From NCBI GenBank assembly GCA_903821465.1, contig CAIJLK010000104.1:1-44489 (forward strand): DNA of 44,489 bases. The letters run 5' to 3'. Source of the stretch: an uncultured Bacteroidota bacterium (GTDB taxonomy: Bacteria; Bacteroidota; Bacteroidia; Chitinophagales; Chitinophagaceae). Shown piece after piece: positions 1 through 8,729 of this stretch. The position numbers and the translations under genes are program-made. The notes beneath the pieces are model-generated. The model had not been told where the DNA came from, made no database searches, and saw only the letters and a list, made by a program, of their open reading frames with translations. How positions within the stretch are numbered: position 1 is the first letter of the stretch; every line of letters starts with the position of its first letter.

Positions 1-21
1 CGATCATTCGTGACGGGCTTT

Positions 22-127
22 TTCATTTTTCACTATTCACTTTTCATTTTTCACTATTCACTATTCACTTTTCACTTTTAACTTTTAACTTTTCACTTTT
101 CACTTTTCACTTTTCACTTTTCACTTA
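22..127 (-). repeat. Heptamer purine-rich 3'-flank repeat tract 1
   Basis: The plus strand shows about 14 degenerate 7-nt units of the form TTTTCAC / TATTCAC / TTTTAAC. Read on the minus strand, the sense of the adjacent gene, the unit is GTGAAAA. The tract begins directly after the stop codon of the outer-membrane protein gene. At its far end, positions 9-23 (CGTGACGGGCTTTTT) look like the 3' arm and T-run of a terminator whose other arm lies outside the window. Similar tracts occur near 8.5, 8.7, 38.2 and 38.4 kb. Confidence 0.85.
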
Positions 128-1360
128 TTAAAATACCTCCCCAAGATTAACAAAGAATCCTCTCGATCCATCTTTCCCAAATCCATAATCGATACAAAGG
201 TTCGCTCCGGAATGTTTGTTAAGTTTTAAACGAAGTCCACCCCCATACCCAGGTGAAATTACCTGAAACTGTGGCGAAATTTCAGGCGTGAAATATTGCA
301 GGTTTCCAAATAGCACCCCACCTAAGAAACCATTCCTTGAAATATTAAAACGGTATTCACTTTCAAAGTAAAACATATTGTTTCCTCGAAAGCGACCTTG
401 AATATATCCACGTCCAGTATTATATTGATCATCCCAACCGGTACTTGGCATTAGTAAATAAGGTGGTGTTCCCCCTACTGTCAACCAATTATAACTCCAC
501 AAAGCCAGTGTATTCTTTGAGTGCGCTGGGAACGGTAAATATTTACGTACATCGATTAAAAGTGATTGCCAATTATTATCGCTTCCTAAGAATGTTCGGC
601 TATCTCTGTAAACGGTATTGACATACCATCCATTTTTTGCATTGATTTGATTTAGTCGATTATCATACAATACTTTCAATACTATACTTGAAGCAGTTTC
701 AGTAGACCCAAGTTGGCGATTGATAATTCTATTGAGTCTTGTTGTAACTGAATCAAGAACAGAAATATTCCAATTTTTATCAAAATAGATTCCAGCTCCA
801 ACGAAAAAATTTGATGCAACTGATTTTAAAATGGTCTCATGCAGTTTAATACCATAGAAAGCAATCTGGTGCCCTTTATTAGGATCTGTTCTACCTCCTA
901 ACCCATAAATATTGGAAGGATAATCGATATACCGATTATCTGAAATGATGTTAAACTTATTGTTTTTGGTCCAAATATTAATTGTTAACGGCGCCAGAAT
1001 CTGATTGTATTCAGTATAGGTCACACTTGTTGAAATACTGGATAGTTTCTGATTTGCAGCAGAATCGTTATAGTAAGCAAGGTTCGCACTCAAAATACCT
1101 GCAAAGCCTGTTTGAAGAGAATAACCTACTGCAGGAATAAAACTGAATTGCTTTTTACTTTTATTTTCAGAAGTATCATTCGGGTGTAAGATTTTATGTT
1201 TGTCTTTTTTCTCCACCCCTCTTATTAAATCACTTAAGTCTATTTCAGAAACAGTTCTTGAAAGACTCGCATTATTATTTCGCAAGGAGTCTGTTTGTGC
1301 ATTTACATGTCCTAAAAACAGATAAGAAAGCAGTAATAATAAATAGGTCTTTAATGGCAT
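128..1360 (-). CDS. BamA/TamA-like (D15-type) outer-membrane beta-barrel protein
   Basis: A 410-residue exported protein with a clear signal peptide: Lys4, then a Leu-rich core, with likely cleavage after VNA-Q at about residue 22. The remainder alternates short polar and aromatic strands, as in beta-barrels, and the chain ends in an aromatic residue (GEVF), typical of proteins assembled by the BAM complex. The C-terminal half (Gly-rich strands such as SPGYGGGLRLKL and the final FVNLGEVF) resembles the Omp85/D15 surface-antigen barrel. There are too few residues for several POTRA domains, so it is probably a stand-alone barrel. The short 41-bp gap to proC makes it the likely last gene of the purL-hldD-proC run. 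Its transported or bound partner is unknown. The barrel assignment is fairly firm; the subfamily is inferred. Confidence 0.7.
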   Translation of the reverse strand: MPLKTYLLLLLSYLFLGHVNAQTDSLRNNNASLSRTVSEIDLSDLIRGVEKKDKHKILHPNDTSENKSKKQFSFIPAVGYSLQTGFAGILSANLAYYNDSAANQKLSSISTSVTYTEYNQILAPLTINIWTKNNKFNIISDNRYIDYPSNIYGLGGRTDPNKGHQIAFYGIKLHETILKSVASNFFVGAGIYFDKNWNISVLDSVTTRLNRIINRQLGSTETASSIVLKVLYDNRLNQINAKNGWYVNTVYRDSRTFLGSDNNWQSLLIDVRKYLPFPAHSKNTLALWSYNWLTVGGTPPYLLMPSTGWDDQYNTGRGYIQGRFRGNNMFYFESEYRFNISRNGFLGGVLFGNLQYFTPEISPQFQVISPGYGGGLRLKLNKHSGANLCIDYGFGKDGSRGFFVNLGEVF

Positions 1361-1401
1361 TTAAATAATTTGATTGTGAAATTCATTAATGTTATACAAC
1401 A

Positions 1402-2202
1402 TTACATATCGCTAAGAATTTTTTTATAGCTGGTAATAATACCCTTGATGAGAGAAGAACTAAATCCTTGGTGTTCCATTTCATTTAGTCCCGAAATAGT
1501 GCAACCTTTCGGAGTAGTTACTTTATCTATTTCTTGTTCAGGGTGAGTATTCTTTTGAAGTAATAATTCGGCTGCACCCTTTACAGTTTGAGCTGCGATT
1601 AAGGAAGCAACTTTGGCGCTAAATCCAATTTCGATCCCTCCTTGAATATTGGCACGGATATATCGCATGGCATACGCAGTTCCACATGCACCTAATACAG
1701 TTGCAGCATCCATTAATTTTTCTTCGATCAATACAGTTTTTCCTAATTGATCAAAAGCTTCTGAGACGAAAACAGTTTGCTCATTTGATGTATTGAAAGA
1801 ACAAATGCAAGTCATACTTTCTTGAATAGCGATAGCGGTATTGGGCATTGCTCTAAAAATAGGGAAATCGGTTCCTACTATTTCTTGGATATCCTTTATC
1901 CAAACTCCAGCTACCACACTAATGATGCAATGTTTTGTTGCATCTAAAGCAGGTTGAATCTGTGAAAGCACTTCTTTAAACTGAAATGGTTTAATCGCTA
2001 AAATAATCCAAGAAGAATTGCTTACTGCTTCCAGATTATTATTGCCAATTTGCACACCCCTATCGGCAAGCGGTTTTAGTGTGTCGATATTTCTTTTTGT
2101 TACAATAAGATCTGAGGGCAACACAAAGCCACTATTGATAAGTCCCTCTGCAATTGCAGAACCCAAATTTCCCCCTCCGATAATGGCAATTTTCTTGTTC
2201 AT
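1402..2202 (-). CDS. proC: Pyrroline-5-carboxylate reductase
   Basis: Catalyses the NAD(P)H-dependent reduction of 1-pyrroline-5-carboxylate to L-proline, the last step of proline synthesis, in the cytoplasm. The N-terminus MNKKIAIIGGGNLGSAIAEG is the Rossmann dinucleotide-binding motif. The C-terminal half has the family's helical dimerisation domain, with KVTTPKGCTISGLNEMEHQG matching the conserved substrate-binding signature (TPxGxT.xGL). At 266 residues the length is normal. The frame is open 12 codons further upstream, but the Met at 2202 sits directly on the Rossmann motif and is preferred. It lies about 50 bp downstream of hldD on the same strand, probably co-transcribed with it. Confidence 0.93.
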   Translation of the reverse strand: MNKKIAIIGGGNLGSAIAEGLINSGFVLPSDLIVTKRNIDTLKPLADRGVQIGNNNLEAVSNSSWIILAIKPFQFKEVLSQIQPALDATKHCIISVVAGVWIKDIQEIVGTDFPIFRAMPNTAIAIQESMTCICSFNTSNEQTVFVSEAFDQLGKTVLIEEKLMDAATVLGACGTAYAMRYIRANIQGGIEIGFSAKVASLIAAQTVKGAAELLLQKNTHPEQEIDKVTTPKGCTISGLNEMEHQGFSSSLIKGIITSYKKILSDM

Positions 2203-2252
2203 GGTAATCTTAATTAATAAACAATTTCCCCAGCTCACTAGGGTAATTATTC

Positions 2253-3254
2253 TTACATATATTTCAGTGTTCGTAAATAAAAGCGTACATAATCATCCAC
2301 GCCTTCTTCAAGTGTATAGAAATGATTCGTATAGCCGGCATTTCGCAGCTTTTGCATGTTTGCTTCAGTAAAATACTGATAGGTTTCTCTCAAATCAAGG
2401 GGCATATCTATAAACTCAATTTTGGGAGAAAGATCTAATCCTTTGAAACTGGCCACAGCTAAATCATAAAACGATCTGGCCTGTCCGGTTCCTAAATTAT
2501 AAATTCCATTATTTTTTTTACGCCAAGTTTTGTGCATCATATGATCACCCATCCAATCAATCACTTTCATTAGATCCTTAACGTAAATAAAATCGCGCAA
2601 TTGTTCCCCGTCTTTAAAATCGGGGCGATGGCTTCGAAATAGTTTTACAAAGCCATTATTTTTAATCTGATTAACAGCATGCCAAATCACGCTAGCCATT
2701 CTTCCTTTATGGTATTCATTGGGACCGTATACATTGAAGAATTTTAATCCGGTCCAATATTCAGGTGTTTCATTTTGTTGCAATGCCCATTTATCAAATT
2801 CATTTTTGCTAACACCATATGGATTTAGCGGCTTCAATTTTTCTACAACCGCATGATCATCGTTATAGCCCAATTCACCTGCACCATAGGTAGCCGCAGA
2901 AGATGCATAGATTAATGGGATCTTATGTTCTACAGAATAGTTCCAAATTGATTTAGAATATTCAACGTTCAATGCTTCATGAATAGCATAATTGAATTCG
3001 GTTGTATCTGTTCTAGCACCCAAATGAATGATCAGATCAATTTTAGGTTTATGCAATTCGAGCCAATCAAAAAAAGAATGGCGTTCCAATACTTCCAAAA
3101 AAATTTTGCCTTCCCAATTTTTTCTTTTTCTTTCAATACCAAAATCATCAACCAACAAAAGATTTTCATACCCTTTCTCGTTGAGTGATTGCACCATGCA
3201 TGAGCCAATAAATCCGGCTGCACCTGTAACTACAATGGTTGCTGATTCTTGCAT
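2253..3254 (-). CDS. hldD: ADP-L-glycero-D-manno-heptose 6-epimerase
   Basis: Converts ADP-D-glycero- to ADP-L-glycero-beta-D-manno-heptose for the lipopolysaccharide inner core. It is a short-chain dehydrogenase-like NAD(P)-binding epimerase. TGAAGFIG at residues 10-17 is the cofactor motif, followed by GARTDTT, SSAATYG and the catalytic-type YGVSK motif (NPYGVSKNEFDKW). The segments KFFNVYGPNEYHKGRMASV and RDFIYVKD are characteristic of HldD/RfaD. The length of 333 residues is close to the family's usual value. Its ATG follows the purL stop with no spacer (TAGATG), so translation is probably coupled to purL. Confidence 0.93.
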   Translation of the reverse strand: MQESATIVVTGAAGFIGSCMVQSLNEKGYENLLLVDDFGIERKRKNWEGKIFLEVLERHSFFDWLELHKPKIDLIIHLGARTDTTEFNYAIHEALNVEYSKSIWNYSVEHKIPLIYASSAATYGAGELGYNDDHAVVEKLKPLNPYGVSKNEFDKWALQQNETPEYWTGLKFFNVYGPNEYHKGRMASVIWHAVNQIKNNGFVKLFRSHRPDFKDGEQLRDFIYVKDLMKVIDWMGDHMMHKTWRKKNNGIYNLGTGQARSFYDLAVASFKGLDLSPKIEFIDMPLDLRETYQYFTEANMQKLRNAGYTNHFYTLEEGVDDYVRFYLRTLKYM

Positions 3255-5459
3255 CTAGTTTAATAGTTTTTCTATAGCAGTATCATATTTATTTTTCCAA
3301 CCACTGATATTTCCCCAGTCAGTTCCGTTTACGTTGATCTCTCCAGCAGTTACAGTGCCAAGCTCAGTTACAGTAACACCCGCAACACTTGCTTTTTTTA
3401 ATAAAGCAGCCAATAGATCTTTTGCAACCGATACTACAACTCTACTCTGTGCTTCACCAAACCAGAAAGCATCTTTTCTTTCAGGCTCAGTAGCATTTAC
3501 AACAAATCCAAGATCACTTGTAAATCCAGATTCTAAAAGCGTAATGGCTAAACCACCCTCACTAATATCATGTGCACTTTGAATCAATCGATCTTTAATA
3601 ATATTAGTTACAAAAGATTGAATTTTAAATTCATGATCCAAATTAAAATCAGGAGCAGGAGAATATTCAACTGATTTTAATTTGTGTAAATATTCAGATG
3701 AACCGATATCATTTTTTTGGTCCCCAATCAATACAATAACATCTCCTTCTTTTTTAAAGTTGAGTGTCATTCTATTTTCAAAATCATCGAGTATTCCTAC
3801 CATACCAATTGTAGGTGTTGGATACACTGGACCATCTGGATTCTGGTTATAAAAACTCACATTACCACCTGTAACTGGTGTATTGAATTTCTTACAAGCA
3901 TCACCCATACCGGTAACTGCTTTTACAAATTGATAGTACACTTCTGGATCATAGGGATTTCCGAAGTTCAAGCAATTCGTAACACCAATGGGTTCAGCTC
4001 CGCTGCAAACAATATTTCTTGCGGCTTCTGCCACTGCAATCATTCCACCCCGATAAGGATCTGCAAACACATATTTACTATTACAGTCAACCGTGATCGC
4101 CAAAGCTTTTCCAGTGCCCTTTGCTAATACAATGGACGCATCGCTTGGTGCATTAGTGGAAGTATTACCTGCACCTACCATGCTGTCATACTGTGTATAT
4201 ACCCAACGCTTTGATGCAATATTGGGTATTTGAATTAGTTGTTCTGCAACAGATTTGATATCATTTGTATCATCAATACTATTGATATCAAATGCTTTTA
4301 TTTTTTCAAAATATTTAGGCTCGGTATATTCTCTTGTATATTGTGGTGCACCTCCCCCAAGCACTAATTCATAGGCAGGAATTTCAGCTTCCAATTCACC
4401 GTGCATATAGAATTTCAACAAGCCATCGCCAGTAACTTCACCGATCTGACTACAGCTTAAATCCCATTTATCAAATACGGCTAAGACCGCAGCTTCTTTT
4501 CCTTTTTCAACAACTATCAGCATTCTTTCCTGACTCTCACTTAATAAAAGTTCCCATGCTTTCATGTTTTGTTGACGCATAGGTACTTTATCTAAATCAA
4601 TGCGCATTCCTACCCCACCTTTCGCACTCATTTCAGCTGTAGAACAAATAATGCCAGCAGCACCCATATCCTGCATACCAATAATGGCATTCGTATCGAT
4701 CACTTCTAAACAAGCTTCTAATAATTTCTTTTCTTGGAATGGATCACCTACTTGCACTGCAGGTAATTCTTCGGTGCTTTCAGCGGTAATTTCTGCTGAG
4801 GCAAAACTAGCACCGCCAATCCCATCTTTACCAGTGGCACTTCCTACAAAGAATACTGGGTTACCAATGCCTGCAGCGGTAGCACTGATCATTTTATTTG
4901 ATTGCATAATACCCACACTCATTGCATTAACAAGTGGGTTGGTATGATAACAATTTTCAAAATAGACTTCACCACCTACAGTAGGTACACCAAAGCAGTT
5001 TCCATAATGTCCAATTCCGTGCACAACACCGGCAAGCAGGCGCTGCGTTTTCGTATCCTGGATATTACCAAAACGTAAGCTATTTAAAGTGGCGATTGGC
5101 CTAGCACCCATGGTAAAAATATCTCTTTGGATACCTCCAACACCAGTTGCAGCACCTTGAAAAGGTTCAATAGCACTTGGGTGATTATGGCTTTCAATTT
5201 TAAATACAACACCAAATCCGTTACCCATATCCATCAGGCCAGCATTTTCTTCACCTGCCGCAACGAGCATCCTACCACCATCACGGGGAAGGGTTTTCAG
5301 CCATTTGATACTGTTTTTGTAACTACAATGCTCACTCCACATTCCACTGAAGGCACATAGCTCAGTAAAATTGGGGGTGCGGCCTAGTTTTTGCTTAATT
5401 AGTTCAAATTCTTCTTCGGTAATCCGAAGTTGTTGGGCGGTTTTAACTGTAATTTCCAT
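3255..5459 (-). CDS. purL: Phosphoribosylformylglycinamidine synthase, small-type PurL subunit
   Basis: Catalyses the ATP-dependent conversion of FGAR to FGAM in purine biosynthesis. The 734-residue length is that of the small PurL, which works with separate PurQ and PurS subunits; neither is in the window. Visible hallmarks are SGMWSEHCSYKNS near residue 39, the ATP/Mg region ESHNHPSAIEPFQGAATGVGG, GMQDMGAAGIICSTAEMS, and a second repeat of the AIR-synthase fold (GMIAVAEAARNIVCSGAEPI, TGGNVSFYNQN, AHDISEGGLA). It is the first gene of the minus-strand purL-hldD-proC-OMP run. A promoter-like pair sits so close upstream that the transcript may be nearly leaderless. Confidence 0.96.
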   Translation of the reverse strand: MEITVKTAQQLRITEEEFELIKQKLGRTPNFTELCAFSGMWSEHCSYKNSIKWLKTLPRDGGRMLVAAGEENAGLMDMGNGFGVVFKIESHNHPSAIEPFQGAATGVGGIQRDIFTMGARPIATLNSLRFGNIQDTKTQRLLAGVVHGIGHYGNCFGVPTVGGEVYFENCYHTNPLVNAMSVGIMQSNKMISATAAGIGNPVFFVGSATGKDGIGGASFASAEITAESTEELPAVQVGDPFQEKKLLEACLEVIDTNAIIGMQDMGAAGIICSTAEMSAKGGVGMRIDLDKVPMRQQNMKAWELLLSESQERMLIVVEKGKEAAVLAVFDKWDLSCSQIGEVTGDGLLKFYMHGELEAEIPAYELVLGGGAPQYTREYTEPKYFEKIKAFDINSIDDTNDIKSVAEQLIQIPNIASKRWVYTQYDSMVGAGNTSTNAPSDASIVLAKGTGKALAITVDCNSKYVFADPYRGGMIAVAEAARNIVCSGAEPIGVTNCLNFGNPYDPEVYYQFVKAVTGMGDACKKFNTPVTGGNVSFYNQNPDGPVYPTPTIGMVGILDDFENRMTLNFKKEGDVIVLIGDQKNDIGSSEYLHKLKSVEYSPAPDFNLDHEFKIQSFVTNIIKDRLIQSAHDISEGGLAITLLESGFTSDLGFVVNATEPERKDAFWFGEAQSRVVVSVAKDLLAALLKKASVAGVTVTELGTVTAGEINVNGTDWGNISGWKNKYDTAIEKLLN

Positions 5460-5466
5460 AACAGCG

Positions 5467-5496
5467 CGAAGGTAAGAAAGTAGCTCAAAGGGGCAA
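5467..5496 (-). promoter_or_regulatory. Putative purL promoter (Bacteroidota -33/-7)
   Basis: On the minus strand, TTG (plus 5494-5496) is followed by a 19-bp spacer and TACCTTCG (plus 5467-5474), one base from the Bacteroidota -7 consensus TAnnTTTG. The -7 box ends 8 bp from the ATG, so the transcript would have almost no 5' leader. Motif match only; not shown to be active. Confidence 0.45.
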
Positions 5497-5704
5497 GGCT
5501 AAGTTTTCTACAAAAGAAAATCACATTAATATAAAATAGATATATGAGCCTTTATATTCTAATTCCTTAAGTTTCCATTAAAACCTATTAAAATTTATAA
5601 GGGATTAAACATATTTAATAATTATAATACTAACATTTTTCAACATTTCGGGCATTTTTTTGTGATTTTTTTTGAATTATCTAATTTTTTTTAAAGGATT
5701 TCTG

Positions 5705-5712
5705 TATTTTCG
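5705..5712 (+). promoter_or_regulatory. Possible glnN -7 element
   Basis: TATTTTCG, one mismatch from TAnnTTTG, lies 21 bp before the glnN ATG. No convincing -33 TTTG is seen at the expected distance; TTTG at 5671-5674 is about 30 bp away, which is too far. The remainder of 5480-5700 is AT-rich, with no structure I can name. Confidence 0.3.
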
Positions 5713-5733
5713 TAGGACTAAATCAAAAAAATT

Positions 5734-7926
5734 ATGTCACTTAGATTTCAAGCAATTGGTTCACTGAAAGCAGAATCCGGTGCAGGAAGTTCCATCGGAA
5801 GTAGTAAAATCACTAGTATTTTTGGTGAAAACGTATTCACCGTTAAAACTGCAAGAGAGTTTCTAAGCGATGAAGCTTATAAAAGTCTTGTAACTAGTAT
5901 CAAAGGTGGCAAAAAAATTGATCGCAGTGCTGCTGGTACCATTGCAAATGGGATGCGTGCTTGGGCTGAAGCTAAAGGTGTTACACACTTTACACACTGG
6001 TTTCAACCATTAACAGGTACCACTGCAGAAAAGCATGATAGTTTCTTCACATTAAAAAGTGATGGTACTGCAATCGAAGAGTTTGACGGCGCAGCTTTGA
6101 TTCAACAAGAGCCGGATGCATCTTCTTTTCCGAATGGTGGCATTCGTGCAACATTTGAAGCCCGTGGTTATACTGCTTGGGACCCATCTTCTCCAGCATT
6201 CATTATTGAAATTGGATATGGTAAAACATTATGTATCCCTACTATTTTCGTTTCTTATACTGGTGAATCATTAGATTATAAAGCTCCTTTGTTAAAAGCA
6301 TTGGAAGCATTGAATAAATCAGCTGTTGAAGTAGCTAACTATTTCGACAAAAACGTAACAAAGATTACTGCTACCCTAGGTTGGGAGCAGGAGTATTTTG
6401 TTATTGATGAAGGTTTGGCTAATTGTCGTCCTGATTTAATACAAGCTGGTCGTACTTTATTCGGAGCAGCTCCTGCAAAAGGTCAGCAATTAGAAGATCA
6501 TTATTTCGGTTCTATCCCAGAAAGAGTATATGCTTTCATGCGCGATTACGAAACTGAATCTTATAAATTAGGTATTCCTTTACGTACTCGTCACAATGAG
6601 GTTGCACCTGCTCAATTTGAGTGTGCTCCAATTTTTGAAGAAGTAAATATTGCGGTTGACCACAACACTTTGTTGATGGATATTATGAGTCGTGTTGCAA
6701 AAAGACATGGCTTACGTGTATTGTTACATGAGAAACCATTTGCTGGTATCAACGGTAGCGGTAAGCATAATAACTGGAGTATGGCAACTGATACTGGTGT
6801 TAACTTGTTAGCTCCTGGTAAAACTCCTAAGACTAACTTAATGTTCTTGACCTTCTTTGTAAACACCATCAAAGCAGTTCATGATTATTCAGATATCTTA
6901 AGAGCATCTATTGCCTCTGCAGGTAATGATCACAGATTAGGTGCTAACGAAGCTCCTCCTGCAATTATCTCTGTATTCGTTGGTCAGTATTTAGCTAAAG
7001 TATTATCTGATATCGAAACAAGAGTAGGCGATAAATTTGATGAGCAAGACGAAGCGATCTTGAAATTAGATTTACATCGTAGCATTCCAGAATTGTTATT
7101 AGACAATACAGATCGGAACAGAACTTCACCTTTCGCATTCACTGGTAATAAATTTGAATTCCGTGCAGTTGGTTCAACCGCAAACTGTGCGAATCCTATG
7201 ATTGCCTTGAATACTATCATTGCTGCTACATTGAAGCAATTCAAAAAAGACGTAGACGGTTTAATTGAAAAAGGCGACAAAAAAGAGATCGCTATCATGC
7301 ACGTTATTCAACGTTATATTGTTGAAAGCAAAAACGTATTATTTGAAGGTGATGGCTATAGTGCAGAGTGGGCTCATGAAGCTCAAAGAAGAGGTTTGGC
7401 AAATGTTAAAACAACTCCTTTGGCATTCGATGCATTGGCTACTGATAAAGCAAAACACTTATTCGAATCCAATGGCATTTACAACCACGTTGAGTTGGAA
7501 GCACGTCATGAGATAGAATTAGAGAATTACTTGAAAAAAGTACAGATCGAAGGTCGCGTAATGGGTGATTTAGCTTTAAATCATATCATTCCTGCAGCTA
7601 TCAAATATCAAAATGAATTGTTGAAAAATATAAATGGTTTGAAAGAAGCTGGTTTACCTGAAGCTGCTTATGCAAGTCAGTTATCTATATTGAAGCAAGT
7701 AAGTGAGCATATCCAAGTAATTCATGAGAAAGTTCATGCAATGGTGGATGCTCGTAAGATTGCTAACAATATTGAAAATACGCGTACAAAAGCAATTGCT
7801 TACGAAAGTCAAGTTAAAGCTGCTTATTTCGATACCATTCGTTACCATGTTGATAAACTGGAAGCTTTGGTGGATGATGAAATATGGACTTTACCTAAGT
7901 ATCGTGAGATGTTGTTCTTAAGATAA
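5734..7926 (+). CDS. glnN: Glutamine synthetase type III
   Basis: Makes glutamine from glutamate, ammonia and ATP in the cytoplasm. The 730-residue length is diagnostic of the GSIII class (about 700-730 residues, against roughly 450 for GSI), which is common in Bacteroidota. Conserved catalytic-domain segments include GWEQEYFVID, RHNEVAPAQFECAPIFEE, NGSGKHNNWS (the H-N-W-S glutamate-binding loop), SAGNDHRLGANEAPPAI and NRTSPFAFTGNKFEFR. The C-terminal quarter is the helical extension particular to GSIII. Codon choice favours GGT/GCT/GTT and differs from the neighbours, as expected for a highly expressed gene. A strong terminator follows 23 bp downstream, so it is probably transcribed alone. 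Confidence 0.97.
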   Translation: MSLRFQAIGSLKAESGAGSSIGSSKITSIFGENVFTVKTAREFLSDEAYKSLVTSIKGGKKIDRSAAGTIANGMRAWAEAKGVTHFTHWFQPLTGTTAEKHDSFFTLKSDGTAIEEFDGAALIQQEPDASSFPNGGIRATFEARGYTAWDPSSPAFIIEIGYGKTLCIPTIFVSYTGESLDYKAPLLKALEALNKSAVEVANYFDKNVTKITATLGWEQEYFVIDEGLANCRPDLIQAGRTLFGAAPAKGQQLEDHYFGSIPERVYAFMRDYETESYKLGIPLRTRHNEVAPAQFECAPIFEEVNIAVDHNTLLMDIMSRVAKRHGLRVLLHEKPFAGINGSGKHNNWSMATDTGVNLLAPGKTPKTNLMFLTFFVNTIKAVHDYSDILRASIASAGNDHRLGANEAPPAIISVFVGQYLAKVLSDIETRVGDKFDEQDEAILKLDLHRSIPELLLDNTDRNRTSPFAFTGNKFEFRAVGSTANCANPMIALNTIIAATLKQFKKDVDGLIEKGDKKEIAIMHVIQRYIVESKNVLFEGDGYSAEWAHEAQRRGLANVKTTPLAFDALATDKAKHLFESNGIYNHVELEARHEIELENYLKKVQIEGRVMGDLALNHIIPAAIKYQNELLKNINGLKEAGLPEAAYASQLSILKQVSEHIQVIHEKVHAMVDARKIANNIENTRTKAIAYESQVKAAYFDTIRYHVDKLEALVDDEIWTLPKYREMLFLR

Positions 7927-7948
7927 TTTTTTTAACCGAGCAATTATT

Positions 7949-8005
7949 GCCCTGTTCCGTCCCTCCCGTGTTCTCGGGATCGGGGTCGGAATGGGGCTTT
8001 TTTTT
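7949..8005 (+). terminator. Terminator after glnN
   Basis: Imperfect long GC-rich hairpin (5' arm from GCCCTGTTCCG, 3' arm CGGAATGGGGC, with TTCT in the apical loop) followed by T8 at 7998-8005. Confidence 0.8.
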
Positions 8006-8106
8006 ACAAATGAATGCCGAGAATTTAAAAGGCTTCACCGATAATCATTTTAAAGAATCAGGTAATTACTAACTTAATAGTTGTTTAAAAACTAAAATAG
8101 ATAGAA

Positions 8107-8472
8107 ATGAAAAAATTACTTGCAATGATTGCCATTATTCTGGTAGCATCTTTCAACACAATTATGGCTCAACCTCCAGGTGGTGGACAACGTCAGACTC
8201 CAGAAGAGCGTAAAGCAATGCTTATTGAAAGATTAAAACCATTGAATCTTACTGCAGTTCAACAGGATTCAGCTGTTGTAATTTTGTCGGAGAGACCAGC
8301 TATGGGTAACTTTCAGGACATGACACCTGAGCAACGTCAGGATGCAATGAAAACTTTTACCGAAGCAAGAAACAAAAGATTAGAAAATGCGCTAGGTGCT
8401 GATCTTGCGAAGAAAGTGATTGAAACAATCCCTGCTCGTGGTGGCGGACGTCAAGGCGGCGGAGCCAACTAA
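8107..8472 (+). CDS. Small exported Gly/Gln-rich protein, possibly CpxP/Spy-like
   Basis: A 121-residue protein with a good signal peptide (MKKLLAMIAIILVASF..., cleavage probably after MAQ near residue 22). The mature part is short and mostly helical. It contains LNLTAVQQDS, which resembles the LTxxQ motif of CpxP/Spy periplasmic chaperone-like proteins, and a second similar stretch (DMTPEQRQDAMKTF). Both ends of the mature chain are Gly-rich (PPGGGQRQ and GGGRQGGG). Small secreted proteins of this type are common and poorly studied in Bacteroidota. The gene stands alone, between the glnN terminator and its own terminator. The Spy/CpxP link is only suggestive. Confidence 0.6.
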   Translation: MKKLLAMIAIILVASFNTIMAQPPGGGQRQTPEERKAMLIERLKPLNLTAVQQDSAVVILSERPAMGNFQDMTPEQRQDAMKTFTEARNKRLENALGADLAKKVIETIPARGGGRQGGGAN

Positions 8473-8503
8473 GAAGAAGTGAAGAGTGAGGAGTGAAGAG
8501 TGG
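8473..8503 (+). repeat. Heptamer repeat tract 2 (plus sense)
   Basis: About four degenerate units, GAAGAAGTGAAGAGTGAGGAGTGAAGAGTG in two overlapping stretches of GTGAAGA/GTGAGGA, start directly after the stop codon of the small exported protein and end before the terminator at 8525. Confidence 0.8.
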
Positions 8504-8524
8504 ACAGGCATTCTCTAAACGATT

Positions 8525-8552
8525 AAACCTTGGCGACGCCAAGGTTTTTTTT
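8525..8552 (+). terminator. Terminator of the small exported protein gene
   Basis: A perfect 10-bp stem, AAACCTTGGC / GCCAAGGTTT, with a 3-nt loop and a run of eight T. It sits just beyond repeat tract 2. Confidence 0.85.
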
Positions 8553-8571
8553 ATGCAATACACTTCTCCCT

Positions 8572-8599
8572 AAAAAAAATCCACGGCAAGCCGTGGATT
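8572..8599 (-). terminator. Terminator of the accC transcript
   Basis: Stem ATCCACGGC / GCCGTGGAT. In the minus-strand sense it is followed by T8 (plus A-run from 8572), so it terminates transcripts arriving from accC. It stands back to back with the plus-strand terminator at 8525-8552. Confidence 0.8.
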
Positions 8600-8632
8600 A
8601 AAAAAATATTGTCACAAGACGATTGATTCTCC

Positions 8633-8729
8633 TTTTTTCACTCTTCACTCTTCACTTCTTCTTCCACTCTTCACTCTTCACTCTTCACTCTTCACTTTTA
8701 TCTTTTATCTTTTATCTTTTCCCTTTCTT
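8633..8729 (-). repeat. Heptamer repeat tract 3 (minus sense)
   Basis: About 13 units. The plus strand reads (CTCTTCA)n and then TTTTATC variants, so the accC-sense strand reads GTGAAGA and GATAAAA. The tract runs from the accC stop codon to near the minus-strand terminator, mirroring tract 2. Confidence 0.85.

Noticed and set aside
22..127. CRISPR-like direct repeats
   Set aside because: Units are 7 nt, degenerate and contiguous without spacers; no cas genes nearby.
2203..2238. 12-residue extension of ProC
   Set aside because: No homology-like pattern; the Rossmann motif begins right at the Met at 2202.
3717..4127. Long plus-strand frames antisense to purL
   Set aside because: Shadow frames of a strongly conserved gene, with no signals of their own.
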